Translations under genes and position numbers: made by a program
Shown here: in pieces, positions 1-7,361 of the stretch
How positions within the stretch are numbered: position 1 is the stretch's first letter
Layout of the letters: each line of letters starts with the position of its first letter
Notes under the pieces: generated by a model
What the model saw: the letters and a program-made list of their open reading frames with translations, nothing else
Databases searched by the model: none
Told to the model about the DNA's origin: nothing
Origin: Prevotella sp.
GTDB lineage: Bacteria > Bacteroidota > Bacteroidia > Bacteroidales > Bacteroidaceae
NCBI GenBank assembly: GCA_022732315.1
Contig: JAIJUV010000078.1
Location: forward strand, 1-10,996
Length of the DNA stretch: 10,996 nucleotides
Direction of reading: 5' to 3'

Positions 1-27
1 CCCAAGACCCAAGCCCCCAAAATCATC

Positions 28-2970
28 TTATTTCTGTTCATAAAAATACTCAAAAGAATCTACATCTATATATCCTCCGGTAGCCTTTGTGGCATAGTTG
101 TAGATGGCAATACGGGTTCCCATGAAGAGGCGGCGATAATCATACTGCATCTTGAAATCCTTGATGGCAGGAATCCAGGTCTTTCCGTCTATACTATATA
201 ATAAGGTGGCGAGATCCTGATGAAGACGGAAATCGCAACTCATCTTCAGATAGATGATGCTTGATTTCGTTGCCTTATCCTGCTTCAGATTCAAAGGCTG
301 GCGATACACCTCCTCACGCTTCACATCAGTCACTGCCTTCTCCTTATCCGTCAGGGCTACACTCTCCTTGGTACCCACCACAAAGAGTTTCTTGCCTTCC
401 TTTACGATAGAAAGCAGGGCCGCATCACCCTGGAAAGCTGACAGACCAGCCACATCGCCATCTTTCATCTTGCTCACATCCATCTTGATGATTCCCTCGC
501 AGGCAGGTCCCTCGGTACGGGTACTGATGGTATTGGGAGCCAGGAAGATGTTAGGAACAATGCGGGATGTCTTCAGGCGGAGCCAGCCCTTGCGCTCTGT
601 GAGCGACCAGGCATTATCCACAGGATTGTGGTTCCACTGCCACTGCAATTCCAGTTTATCCTTCGAGAAATCGTCGCTATACACGAGTCCCTTACCGTCG
701 TAGCCCAATACAGGCTTCTGCATCTCGGCAGGAATATTGCCCTTCTCATCGGTCAGCATAGGCCATCCGTCCTTCCAGGTACATGGCTCAAGCGTGAGCA
801 CTCTGCCCACACCACCACGGTCTTGGAATACGATGCCATACCAGTTGCCATCCTTATCATCTACAATCGTACCTTGTCCCACGCCGTTGAATCCGGCAAA
901 CTCCGTTTCCAGAATCACCTTCTTTTCGTAAGGACCCGTTATCTTATCTGCACGAAAACAAACCTCACGACGAGGGTGTCCCTGTGGCCACGAAATCATC
1001 AGGAGATAATACTTGCCGTTGTGCTTAATCATGCGGGAACCTTCGAGCAAACCTTTTTCATCAGCATCACGCTCAAAAAGTTTGCGATGGCTACCTGGAA
1101 CCACATCCGTCAGAGATGCATTCAGCTGCACCATCTCTCCCGTTCCATAAACCACGTATGCCTTATCGTCGTCATCGAAGAAGAGAGCGGCATCATGAAA
1201 ATGCTGCAAACGGCTGTGGACAGTCCATTTGCCCTCGATATCATCGGCTGTACAGATATAAGTCTCTCCACCAGGATTATCATTCGGAGCAAAGAGCGCA
1301 TAGAACTTGCCACGATGATACTGCAGCGATGTTGCCCACTGACCACGACCATACACCGTACCCTCCTTCATGTCATACTTAGGCGAATCGGTAAGTTTAG
1401 GGAAGATATAGTTCACGGTTTCCCAGTTCACCAGATCTTTCGATTTCATGATAGGCGCACCCGGCATCAGATGCATGGTGGTGCTTACCATATAGAAGCT
1501 GTCACCCACACGGATTACATCCACATCAGGCACATCAGCCCAAACCACAGGATTGGCGAAATTCTTTTCAAACTTCCACCAGTCGAAATTGAAGAGTTTG
1601 CTTCCCTTCAATCCCTTGAACACGAAGTATATATCATGCTTTCCTGTCACTTTCTTTAGCATTTGTGCCGAGAAAGTCTTCCACTTTTCCCAGCCACCGG
1701 TCCTGGTCACGTCAATCTTTGCTACCAGTTCACCATCCTCCTTGTCGAGATGCACTTCCAGCGAACCGCCCAGGGATGAGCAAGCTGCAGAGATGGCAAG
1801 CTGGTCTGGTGACTCGTTGCCGAAGTCCACCTCGCGTACCTTTATATAATCCCCGGTATGAATCTCAGAAATATATACACCTGTTTCATCCGTCTGTTCC
1901 GACTTCACCCCCTTGGAGTAAGCGATGGTCTCAGCCTCATTGCGCTTGAAAGGATTGAGAGTACCGATAGGAGATACTCCCTCCTGTGTATGATGGATGA
2001 TAGGGAATGTGCCATCAGCATTATACTTGAATTCCTCTACGGCAACACTGCGTCCGAATCCACCACCCAGTTTGCCTGTATGATAGAAGAAATAAGATTT
2101 GCCCTTGAAATCGGTCACACCACAGTGGTTAGTGAAGGAACCCGTTTTCTCCAATGGCATGATATTGCCTTGATACTTCCACGGTCCGAGCGGTTTCTTG
2201 CTCATCGAGTAAGCGATATGCTCAGGCACTCCACCTGCAGCATAAAGCATATAATAGTTCTTGCCACGCTTCATGAACCAAGGACCCTCGGTATAATTAT
2301 CTTTATATTTCACGGTAGAGTCACGATTCTCCACGTCAGGAGCACCAAAGCCATCCACGGTCATGTGGATTCTGCCCACCTGTCGTTTGTCATCAATGGC
2401 TTCCTTAGGGTCCACTCCGCCCTTCAGGCTAATCATGTCGTCATTCAACTTAGCATAATAGAGATGAGGATTGCCCCAATAGAGATATGCCTGCCCATCA
2501 TCATCTATCCAGACCGTAGGGTCGATATTATCCCACTGACCATTATCAAAGAGAGGTTTGCCGAGTGCATCCTTGAAAGGACCCGTAGGCGAATCGCTCA
2601 CGGCAACACCGATGGCGATACCACCACTCAACTTGGAGTGGGCGCAGATATACCAGTAATATTTACCATTGCGCTTGATGGTTTGTGCCGCCCAGGCACG
2701 GTCATCCGCCCAAGAGAAGGAAGAGAGGTCAAGTGGAGAACCATAGTCGGTCCAGTTTACCATATCGGTGGTGGAATACACACGCCACTCGTTCATCCAG
2801 AAAAAGTCTGCCCCATCCTCATCGTGTCCGGTATAGACATAGAGGGTATCCCCATCCACCATCGGTGCAGGGTCAGCGGTCAACTGGGTTTGTATGATTG
2901 GATTCTGCGCATTCACTGTTGCGCCCAAGTTCATACACAATGCCGAAGCAATCAAAAACTTATTGTTCAT
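28..2970 (-). CDS. Secreted tandem GH43 enzyme: GH43 - CBM6 - GH43 - C-terminal beta-sandwich (arabinofuranosidase/xylosidase)
   Basis: A 980-residue protein with a Sec signal peptide (about 1-21, ending TVNA before QNPI). Module 1 (about 25-335) is a five-bladed GH43 propeller with candidate base D33 (TADPAP), pKa modulator D150 (NIDPTVW) and acid E228 (YTEGPW). It resembles arabinoxylan arabinofuranohydrolases. Residues about 342-468 look like a CBM6 (opening NEAETIAYSKG, closing LFNFDWWKFEK). Module 2 (about 470-755) is a second GH43 with candidates D482, D593 (FHDAALFFDD) and E643 (LLEGSRM). Residues about 760-980 form the concanavalin-like sandwich that often follows xylosidase/arabinofuranosidase-type GH43 domains. 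Both catalytic triads look intact, so two activities on one chain are likely, perhaps removal of arabinose plus xylose from arabinoxylan. Subfamily and exact specificity cannot be fixed by reading. The start is supported by the signal peptide and a -7 box 36 bp upstream. The gene is probably monocistronic on its upstream side. Confidence 0.93.
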   Translation of the reverse strand: MNNKFLIASALCMNLGATVNAQNPIIQTQLTADPAPMVDGDTLYVYTGHDEDGADFFWMNEWRVYSTTDMVNWTDYGSPLDLSSFSWADDRAWAAQTIKRNGKYYWYICAHSKLSGGIAIGVAVSDSPTGPFKDALGKPLFDNGQWDNIDPTVWIDDDGQAYLYWGNPHLYYAKLNDDMISLKGGVDPKEAIDDKRQVGRIHMTVDGFGAPDVENRDSTVKYKDNYTEGPWFMKRGKNYYMLYAAGGVPEHIAYSMSKKPLGPWKYQGNIMPLEKTGSFTNHCGVTDFKGKSYFFYHTGKLGGGFGRSVAVEEFKYNADGTFPIIHHTQEGVSPIGTLNPFKRNEAETIAYSKGVKSEQTDETGVYISEIHTGDYIKVREVDFGNESPDQLAISAACSSLGGSLEVHLDKEDGELVAKIDVTRTGGWEKWKTFSAQMLKKVTGKHDIYFVFKGLKGSKLFNFDWWKFEKNFANPVVWADVPDVDVIRVGDSFYMVSTTMHLMPGAPIMKSKDLVNWETVNYIFPKLTDSPKYDMKEGTVYGRGQWATSLQYHRGKFYALFAPNDNPGGETYICTADDIEGKWTVHSRLQHFHDAALFFDDDDKAYVVYGTGEMVQLNASLTDVVPGSHRKLFERDADEKGLLEGSRMIKHNGKYYLLMISWPQGHPRREVCFRADKITGPYEKKVILETEFAGFNGVGQGTIVDDKDGNWYGIVFQDRGGVGRVLTLEPCTWKDGWPMLTDEKGNIPAEMQKPVLGYDGKGLVYSDDFSKDKLELQWQWNHNPVDNAWSLTERKGWLRLKTSRIVPNIFLAPNTISTRTEGPACEGIIKMDVSKMKDGDVAGLSAFQGDAALLSIVKEGKKLFVVGTKESVALTDKEKAVTDVKREEVYRQPLNLKQDKATKSSIIYLKMSCDFRLHQDLATLLYSIDGKTWIPAIKDFKMQYDYRRLFMGTRIAIYNYATKATGGYIDVDSFEYFYEQK

Positions 2971-3006
2971 TGTTTATTCTAAATTATTAGTTTCTATTTT
3001 TGAGTG

Positions 3007-3071
3007 CAAAGATAGCAATAAAACAGACATTTTACTTTGCTGTATGTTACAAATACTTTGGCAAATCAACC
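3007..3071 (-). promoter_or_regulatory. Promoter P1 of the tandem GH43 gene, with putative activator site
   Basis: On the minus strand TATCTTTG (3007-3014) matches the Bacteroidetes -7 element TAnnTTTG perfectly. No TTG-type -33 element is present at the usual 19-21 bp. Instead GCCAAAGTATTTGTAACAT (3044-3062) lies exactly 29 bp upstream of the -7 box. It matches the site in front of the GH115 gene at 17 of 19 positions. The equivalent of the distal half-site 21 bp further up (3065-3071, GGTTGAT) is a poor match. A strong -7 box without a -33 box suggests activator dependence. The predicted 5' UTR is about 30 nt. Confidence 0.72.
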
Positions 3072-3081
3072 ATAGTGTAAG

Positions 3082-3120
3082 AAAAAAAACGGTGCATCTC
3101 AAAAAGAAACACACCGTTTT
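3082..3120 (-). terminator. Intrinsic terminator of the minus-strand transcript from the cassette (and possibly GH115)
   Basis: A perfect 9-bp inverted repeat (AAAACGGTG at 3086-3094 with CACCGTTTT at 3112-3120) has a 17-nt loop. On the minus strand the second arm runs directly into a tract of eight T residues (3082-3089), the normal layout of a Rho-independent terminator. It ends transcription arriving from the right, just before promoter P1, and so insulates the tandem GH43 gene from the genes upstream. Confidence 0.8.
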
Positions 3121-3128
3121 ACATTTTT

Positions 3129-3176
3129 ACCTACAAGTTTTGCCCGAAATAGCTGTATCTGTTGTTGTCTGGATTG
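3129..3176. repeat. 48-bp direct repeat, copy 1
   Basis: These 48 bases are identical to 4400-4447 and in the same orientation. Outside the core, similarity continues weakly on the left (acattt a few bases away in both copies) and stops abruptly on the right. The copy sits 28 bp downstream of the stop of the 156-aa gene and 8 bp before the terminator hairpin. Read on the minus strand, both copies can encode the short string NPDNNRYSYFGQNL followed by a stop. The frame does not match the upstream gene in either case, so this may be a gene-end relic or chance. Confidence 0.9.
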
Positions 3177-3204
3177 ACATTCACTTTACCTGCATATTAC
3201 CTAA

Positions 3205-3675
3205 TTAATCATACATCAAAAAATCTAAATTTATAATTTTTCGGATTTTAGGATATAAAATCATCGACCACTTGTGCATAAAAAGAGGTTGAGCATCAAA
3301 ATACTCAAGCAACATATTAATTTCCGGATTATTCTGCTTATAACATATTGACACCGAATCTCCCTCCTCTGGTTCCCTACCATACTTGTGTTCCCATGCC
3401 CCATAACGAGACACACCTTTATATTCCTTCCCCTTAATGCTAAAAGAATAATTTATATAATGATTACCTCTTCCCGTATGAACGTCATAGACAACTCCTT
3501 GAACCAAGGAGCATTCCTTTTTAAGTTCCTCTCGAGCATATTCATCACGATAGAACGAAGGCGATTCATATAAAAACAATAAAACCGCATTCATCAAAAT
3601 AAGTAACAACGCACGCCACAAAACAGACAACCAATAACAAAACCTTTTATATAATTTTATAACAATTTTTCTCAT
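3205..3675 (-). CDS. Uncharacterised single-pass membrane protein, paralogue of the upstream 146-aa protein
   Basis: A 156-residue basic protein with one hydrophobic segment (about 14-36, after a Lys/Arg-rich N-terminus), suggesting an N-terminal anchor with the rest outside the cytoplasm. The remainder looks beta-rich, with motifs ELKKE (50-54), YSFSIKGKEYKG (76-87) and EGDSVSICYKQNNPEIN (104-120). All three recur in the 146-aa neighbour, so the two are tandem paralogues. The pattern vaguely recalls DUF3592-like proteins, but I do not recognise a family with confidence. It follows the 146-aa gene by 27 bp and probably shares its transcript. The DNA is clearly more AT-rich than the glycoside hydrolase genes, which hints at separate ancestry. 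A role in polysaccharide use is not shown; an immunity or envelope role is equally possible. Confidence 0.75.
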   Translation of the reverse strand: MRKIVIKLYKRFCYWLSVLWRALLLILMNAVLLFLYESPSFYRDEYAREELKKECSLVQGVVYDVHTGRGNHYINYSFSIKGKEYKGVSRYGAWEHKYGREPEEGDSVSICYKQNNPEINMLLEYFDAQPLFMHKWSMILYPKIRKIINLDFLMYD

Positions 3676-3702
3676 AATAACATTTCGCTTGTACTAGATT
3701 GA

Positions 3703-4143
3703 CTACTTTTTTTCATTTAATAAATAGATTCTTCTTACCAACATATTTATACTAAACTTTGGTTCATAATATAAAAGATCAAGCGGCATATGAATATCAG
3801 GATTATTTTTTTTGTAACATACCAATACAGAGTCTCCATCGTCAGGAAACCCTCCATGCTTACTTACCCAACCATAATAGGAAGATTCACCTTTATACTC
3901 TTTTCCTGCAATTACAAAAGAATAATAAAAAGTTCTATACTTATTGTTAACACCATAGATATATCCCCTTATTATTAAATGTTCCTTTTTAAGTTCATCT
4001 CTATTAGCCTCAGCTTGATACATAGCAGGAAAATCCATTACAAACCGAATTATCCAAATAAGTACAACAGTCAATAGCAAACGCCAAAGCATTGACAAAA
4101 CAAGATGTTTTGCATTAAGGATTTTTTCAAAATTTGCATTCAT
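3703..4143 (-). CDS. Uncharacterised single-pass membrane protein, first gene of the two-gene cassette
   Basis: A 146-residue protein with a hydrophobic segment at about 14-36 containing the LWRLLL stretch shared with its downstream paralogue. A short soluble domain follows. Conserved between the pair are ELKKE (50-54), YSFVIAGKEYKG (74-85) and DGDSVLVCYKKNNPDIHM (102-119). The C-terminus is basic. Like its neighbour it is AT-rich and has no enzyme motif that I can see. The GH115 gene ends 319 bp upstream, and that gap holds a putative regulated promoter and one copy of the 48-bp repeat. The pair could be a recently duplicated accessory gene carried by the repeat-flanked segment. Function unknown. 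Confidence 0.75.
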   Translation of the reverse strand: MNANFEKILNAKHLVLSMLWRLLLTVVLIWIIRFVMDFPAMYQAEANRDELKKEHLIIRGYIYGVNNKYRTFYYSFVIAGKEYKGESSYYGWVSKHGGFPDDGDSVLVCYKKNNPDIHMPLDLLYYEPKFSINMLVRRIYLLNEKK

Positions 4144-4290
4144 AACATTATTCTTTATTTTTTCACATCAGTATATACATCGTAAGCAACTTCCACACCT
4201 ACATATACCGTAATCTCAATTATTCTTTCAACATGTGTCATATAAAAATTATTTTTCTAAACCAAAATACGTATTTTTACAGTTTGGCTG

Positions 4291-4355
4291 TAAATTTACA
4301 AAATAGATTGAAACAAGGCTTCGGTATATGTTCCAAAAACCTTGTTTCATGTTCC
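4291..4355 (-). promoter_or_regulatory. Candidate promoter P2 of the membrane-protein cassette, tandem activator half-sites
   Basis: On the minus strand AACAAGGTTTTTGGAACAT (4328-4346) matches the GH115 promoter site at 15 of 19 positions. It lies exactly 29 bp upstream of TAAATTTA (4291-4298), which has five of the six defined -7 bases (final G is A). A second GGAACAT (4349-4355) lies exactly 21 bp upstream of the first. The weaker -7 box and long leader make this the least certain of the four promoters. The spacing agreement is the main argument for it. Confidence 0.5.
4309..4349. repeat. Inverted repeat (10-bp stem) overlapping the P2 proximal site
   Basis: TGAAACAAGG (4309-4318) is perfectly complementary to CCTTGTTTCA (4340-4349), with a 21-nt loop. 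On the minus strand the hairpin is followed by ATCTATTTTG, only a weak T-run, so it would be a poor intrinsic terminator for GH115. The proximal regulatory half-site lies inside the loop and arm. The structure could therefore be coincidental, an attenuator, or an extra operator element. Confidence 0.55.
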
Positions 4356-4399
4356 AGCACTCTTTCAAAGTCCTCAGAAAAGCATGTTTAAGACATTTC

Positions 4400-4447
4400 A
4401 CCTACAAGTTTTGCCCGAAATAGCTGTATCTGTTGTTGTCTGGATTG
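4400..4447. repeat. 48-bp direct repeat, copy 2
   Basis: Identical to 3129-3176 and in the same orientation, 1271 bp away. It starts 15 bp downstream of the GH115 stop codon on the minus strand. Together the two copies bracket the two membrane-protein genes and their putative promoter. Recombination between them would delete that segment and leave GH115, one repeat and the terminator at 3082-3120 in a simple order. Confidence 0.9.
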
Positions 4448-4462
4448 GTATGAAGAGCGCCC

Positions 4463-7111
4463 TCACCTCACGTAAGGACTCTCTAGCATTCCTAGATGAG
4501 TAGGTTTATACCCGCCAAGATTGATGAGTATTTTCTCAAATACAATACCAGGCTGCATAGGACGAAGCCTCAAGGTATGTTCAGCCTTCCCCGTGTTTCC
4601 TACAGCCATCCTCACCTTCTTCTCGATGATGCGCGATGCGGCTGTAGGATACATCAAGTCGTACTTATGCTCCCAGTTCAGATTCTGATTCAGCCCTACA
4701 ATCTCTTCCTTGCCACCATCCAGCGACACTGCCACATAATGACCGCCCAGCACAAAGGGCATCACTGCATCGGTAACAAGATGTACATCCACCGAATCCA
4801 TATCTGCCTTAAATCTCATTTTATAGGTAAGATACGCTCCTGCTGTTGTCTGGGTATATGGGAAGAGAGCTATACCCGACTTCGTTCGTCCTAAACCAGG
4901 GATGAGTCTCCACTGCGACTTCTCTGATTCAGCAGGTGTCAGTGAGAAGAGATGCTCTGCCTCCATCACCACCATGCCGCCATCTTGCTCGAACACGTAG
5001 CCTGTACTAGGCTGCGTAACGGCAAAAGGGGTACTCTGCTGAATGCGATATACCATAGGCATAACTTGATGCTGCGGGGCATGCCAGTTTTGATAGCCGA
5101 TATGCACTTGATCCATCATGTGATTCCACTTGCCATTGGCGATATGGTGATTATAATTGTCGCAGAGCAAGGAGTCTCTCTTGTAACATTCCTCCACCCT
5201 ATCTGCCCATGTATTAGCCTCAATACGTCCCTCACGATAGAGTTGCTTGTTCATCGCCAAAGAGTAATACATATCATAGAGATTTGCCATGCCTTGTATT
5301 GGGAAGAGAACCAACTCTTGATAGGCATCTTTCGCAGTCTCATCCAGGGTGATATACTGACGCAGGGCTCGTGCCTCCAAGGCCAGGAATTCATCCCGTA
5401 CGCCCTTAAACTCTCCCGTCTGCAAATTGTATGTCTTGTCATCCAGCAATTCGGCTTGCACCCTAGACGCATATCTTCCATAGCTCATCAAGAGACGAGC
5501 AGCCTCTTTCGCTTCTTTATCACCAAACTGCTGGGCACAGAATCCCTGTGCATATTGCTCCAGGTTGCTGGCATCGAAGGCATCGGGATTCCATGCCATG
5601 TTCATAAAAAAGTCGATGGCAAACTCATGGGGCTTGATATCACCGACATTGAGCATCCAGAGTTTATCCACACCATGTTGATAAGTGGCTTGCAACTGCT
5701 CCCACATCTCGGCGATATGCGACATGGTGAGCCACTTGCTGGCTCTTGGGGCACCATAATAGCCCACGTGATAATATATACCATAGCCGCCCTTGTGGAA
5801 ATTTTTCTTTCTATCAGGAAGTCGGCGCACATGACCGAAATTGTCATCGCAAAGCATCACGATGACATCATCGGGCACCTTAAGTCCCTGGTCATAATAA
5901 TCGAGCACCTCACTGTAGAGTGTCCAGACCTGTGGGGTCTCGGCGGCTGGTTTTCTGGTGACATCAGCTATGATTTTTCGCTGTTCCGAAATGATTTGTT
6001 CCATCAGCCGGAAGTTAGCCTCTCTACTACCTGCATCGGTCATCGGACGGTCTTCGTCACCTCTCATACCGATGGTCACGAGCTTGTCGTAACCCTTGCT
6101 ATTCTCGATTCCCTCTCGGAAGAAACGCTTGATGGCATTTTTATTGGTCAACCAGTTCCATTCACCATTGCCATAGTTCTTCTTATGTCGAATCCACTCT
6201 TGCTGCGAGCGTTGCATCGGCTCATGATGCGAGGTACCCATCACGATGCCATATTCATCAGCCAGTCGGGCATTCTCCGGATCATCCTCATTGAAGCAGT
6301 TGCCCTCATACAGTCCGTTCTCATCCTTCAGGATAGGTACCAAAGGCTTGTATTCCTTGAACGAGCCCCACATGGCAGGCCAGAGGCAGTTTGCCTTGAG
6401 GCGAAGGAGGAGTTCGAAGACATGGGCATACATCTGGCTGTTCATGCCCCCAAACTTATTTCTAGCCCAGGTGGTCATACAAGGGAACTCATCATTGATG
6501 AAGAAACCACGATATTTCACCTTCGGCTCTCCACTCTCCACAGAGCATGGCTTGGCAAAGACCTCCTCATGCTTGGCTATCGGCGCATCCGCCCACCAAT
6601 ACCAAGGCGACACCCCCATCTGTCGGGAAATCTCGTAAATGCCATAGATGGTGCCACGCATATCGCTACCAGCCACCACCAAGGCACGCTCCATACCCTT
6701 GGCAGGATGATCAATGGTCTTGATGACAAAGCTCTCCCACTTGCCCTTGAGCGAACGCTCTGGCAAGATGCCTTTCTTGGCAAAGCGAGTAATAGCTTCA
6801 CTCACTCCGTATGTACCAATGAGGATGGGATAACGCACCACATCCTCGCCCTGGCAGCACACTCTGGGTGAACGACCCGACACGGTATAGATATCCTTAC
6901 GCAGGTCTTCCGCTGCTCTTTTCACACCTTGTTTTTCGTGAGCATCCATACAGATACCAGACATCTGAGAGGCGGTGGAAATAGGGAATGCTCCTCCTTG
7001 CTGTCGGAAGCTGATAAAGGAATCAGCCATTGCAGTGAGGGCAAACATCACAAAACAACAGGCTAAGAGAGGCCTTGACCATGGAAAGTTGATCTTCATT
7101 TGAAATTTCAT
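4463..7111 (-). CDS. GH115 xylan alpha-(4-O-methyl)-glucuronidase, secreted
   Basis: 882 residues, full length for GH115. A signal peptide (about 1-29, ending TAMA before DS) directs export. GH115 enzymes release (4-O-methyl-)glucuronic acid from internal as well as terminal residues of glucuronoxylan. Family motifs are clear: GFFINDEFP (202-210), LWPAMW (243-248), GTSHHEPMQR (292-301), GMRGDEDRPM (348-357), LYSEVLDYY (398-406), LCDDNFGHVRRLP (420-432), GGYGIYYHVGYYGAPRASKW (441-460) and NVGDIKP (488-494). Conserved acids in these blocks (E208, E297, D352/D354, E401, D422/D423) line the expected active site; I do not assign the catalytic pair. A helical domain follows, then a C-terminal beta-sandwich from about 720. 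A second Met at residue 5 could be the true start. Promoter P3 lies about 80 bp upstream. No regulator or transporter is adjacent. Confidence 0.95.
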   Translation of the reverse strand: MKFQMKINFPWSRPLLACCFVMFALTAMADSFISFRQQGGAFPISTASQMSGICMDAHEKQGVKRAAEDLRKDIYTVSGRSPRVCCQGEDVVRYPILIGTYGVSEAITRFAKKGILPERSLKGKWESFVIKTIDHPAKGMERALVVAGSDMRGTIYGIYEISRQMGVSPWYWWADAPIAKHEEVFAKPCSVESGEPKVKYRGFFINDEFPCMTTWARNKFGGMNSQMYAHVFELLLRLKANCLWPAMWGSFKEYKPLVPILKDENGLYEGNCFNEDDPENARLADEYGIVMGTSHHEPMQRSQQEWIRHKKNYGNGEWNWLTNKNAIKRFFREGIENSKGYDKLVTIGMRGDEDRPMTDAGSREANFRLMEQIISEQRKIIADVTRKPAAETPQVWTLYSEVLDYYDQGLKVPDDVIVMLCDDNFGHVRRLPDRKKNFHKGGYGIYYHVGYYGAPRASKWLTMSHIAEMWEQLQATYQHGVDKLWMLNVGDIKPHEFAIDFFMNMAWNPDAFDASNLEQYAQGFCAQQFGDKEAKEAARLLMSYGRYASRVQAELLDDKTYNLQTGEFKGVRDEFLALEARALRQYITLDETAKDAYQELVLFPIQGMANLYDMYYSLAMNKQLYREGRIEANTWADRVEECYKRDSLLCDNYNHHIANGKWNHMMDQVHIGYQNWHAPQHQVMPMVYRIQQSTPFAVTQPSTGYVFEQDGGMVVMEAEHLFSLTPAESEKSQWRLIPGLGRTKSGIALFPYTQTTAGAYLTYKMRFKADMDSVDVHLVTDAVMPFVLGGHYVAVSLDGGKEEIVGLNQNLNWEHKYDLMYPTAASRIIEKKVRMAVGNTGKAEHTLRLRPMQPGIVFEKILINLGGYKPTHLGMLESPYVR

Positions 7112-7188
7112 ACTGTAATATTATTAAAATAGAGAAATTATGAAAAATAGAGAAGAAGGGGATTGCCCCACCTATTCCCTTTTTTATG

Positions 7189-7253
7189 CAAAGGTACAAC
7201 TTTGCTCCAAGAACAACTTTTCTCCATGTTCCAAACACTTTGGCGTACATTCC
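7189..7253 (-). promoter_or_regulatory. Promoter P3 of the GH115 gene, with putative activator site
   Basis: The minus strand carries TACCTTTG (7189-7196), a perfect -7 element. GCCAAAGTGTTTGGAACAT (7226-7244) lies exactly 29 bp upstream. A GTTG at 7214-7217 could act as a poorly spaced -33 element. The 7-mer GGAATGT (7247-7253) lies exactly 21 bp above the proximal GGAACAT and matches it at five of seven positions. The predicted leader is about 70 nt, longer than for the two GH43 genes. Confidence 0.72.
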
Positions 7254-7361
7254 CACATCAACAAAAATATGATAAATACTGCCCAATTAAGTCAACATCT
7301 AAGACTAAAGCGCTAACATGATGACCAGCCATCTTACCATTAACATAGATCACCTTTCTAT

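Larger units (their letters stand above)
4144..4462. other. 319-bp AT-rich intergenic region between GH115 and the membrane-protein cassette
   Basis: No credible gene is present. From right to left (minus-strand order) it holds copy 2 of the 48-bp repeat, two GGAACAT half-sites 21 bp apart, a 10-bp-stem inverted repeat, and a 12-bp perfect palindrome TGTAAATTTACA (4289-4300) overlapping the candidate -7 box. A further AT-rich leader of about 140 nt separates these from the 146-aa start codon. No obvious terminator with a T-tract follows the GH115 gene, so GH115 read-through into the cassette is possible. Confidence 0.7.

Noticed and set aside
1858..2982. A 374-codon plus-strand frame (and a similar one at 628-1659) opposite the tandem GH43 gene
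   Set aside because: Antisense to well-supported GH43 modules, with no family motif, promoter or signal of its own. Treated as shadow frames.
3129..3176. Reading the 48-bp repeats as a CRISPR-like array or as the ends of an insertion sequence
   Set aside because: There are only two copies, 1271 bp apart, in direct rather than inverted orientation, with no spacer pattern, no cas genes and no transposase between them.
2894..3208. A 104-codon plus-strand frame across promoter P1, the terminator and repeat copy 1
   Set aside because: It reads through the intrinsic terminator and promoter elements of the opposite strand, has low-complexity composition, and matches no protein pattern I know.
4309..4349. 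The hairpin downstream of GH115 as its intrinsic terminator
   Set aside because: The stem is followed on the minus strand by ATCTATTTTG, not a proper T-tract. The convincing terminator is further on at 3082-3120.
4952..6871. A 639-codon open frame on the plus strand, antisense to GH115
   Set aside because: It lies wholly within a GH115 gene with strong family motifs along its length. Its translation is rich in His/Ile/Leu and shows no domain pattern. It is a shadow of codon bias on the other strand.
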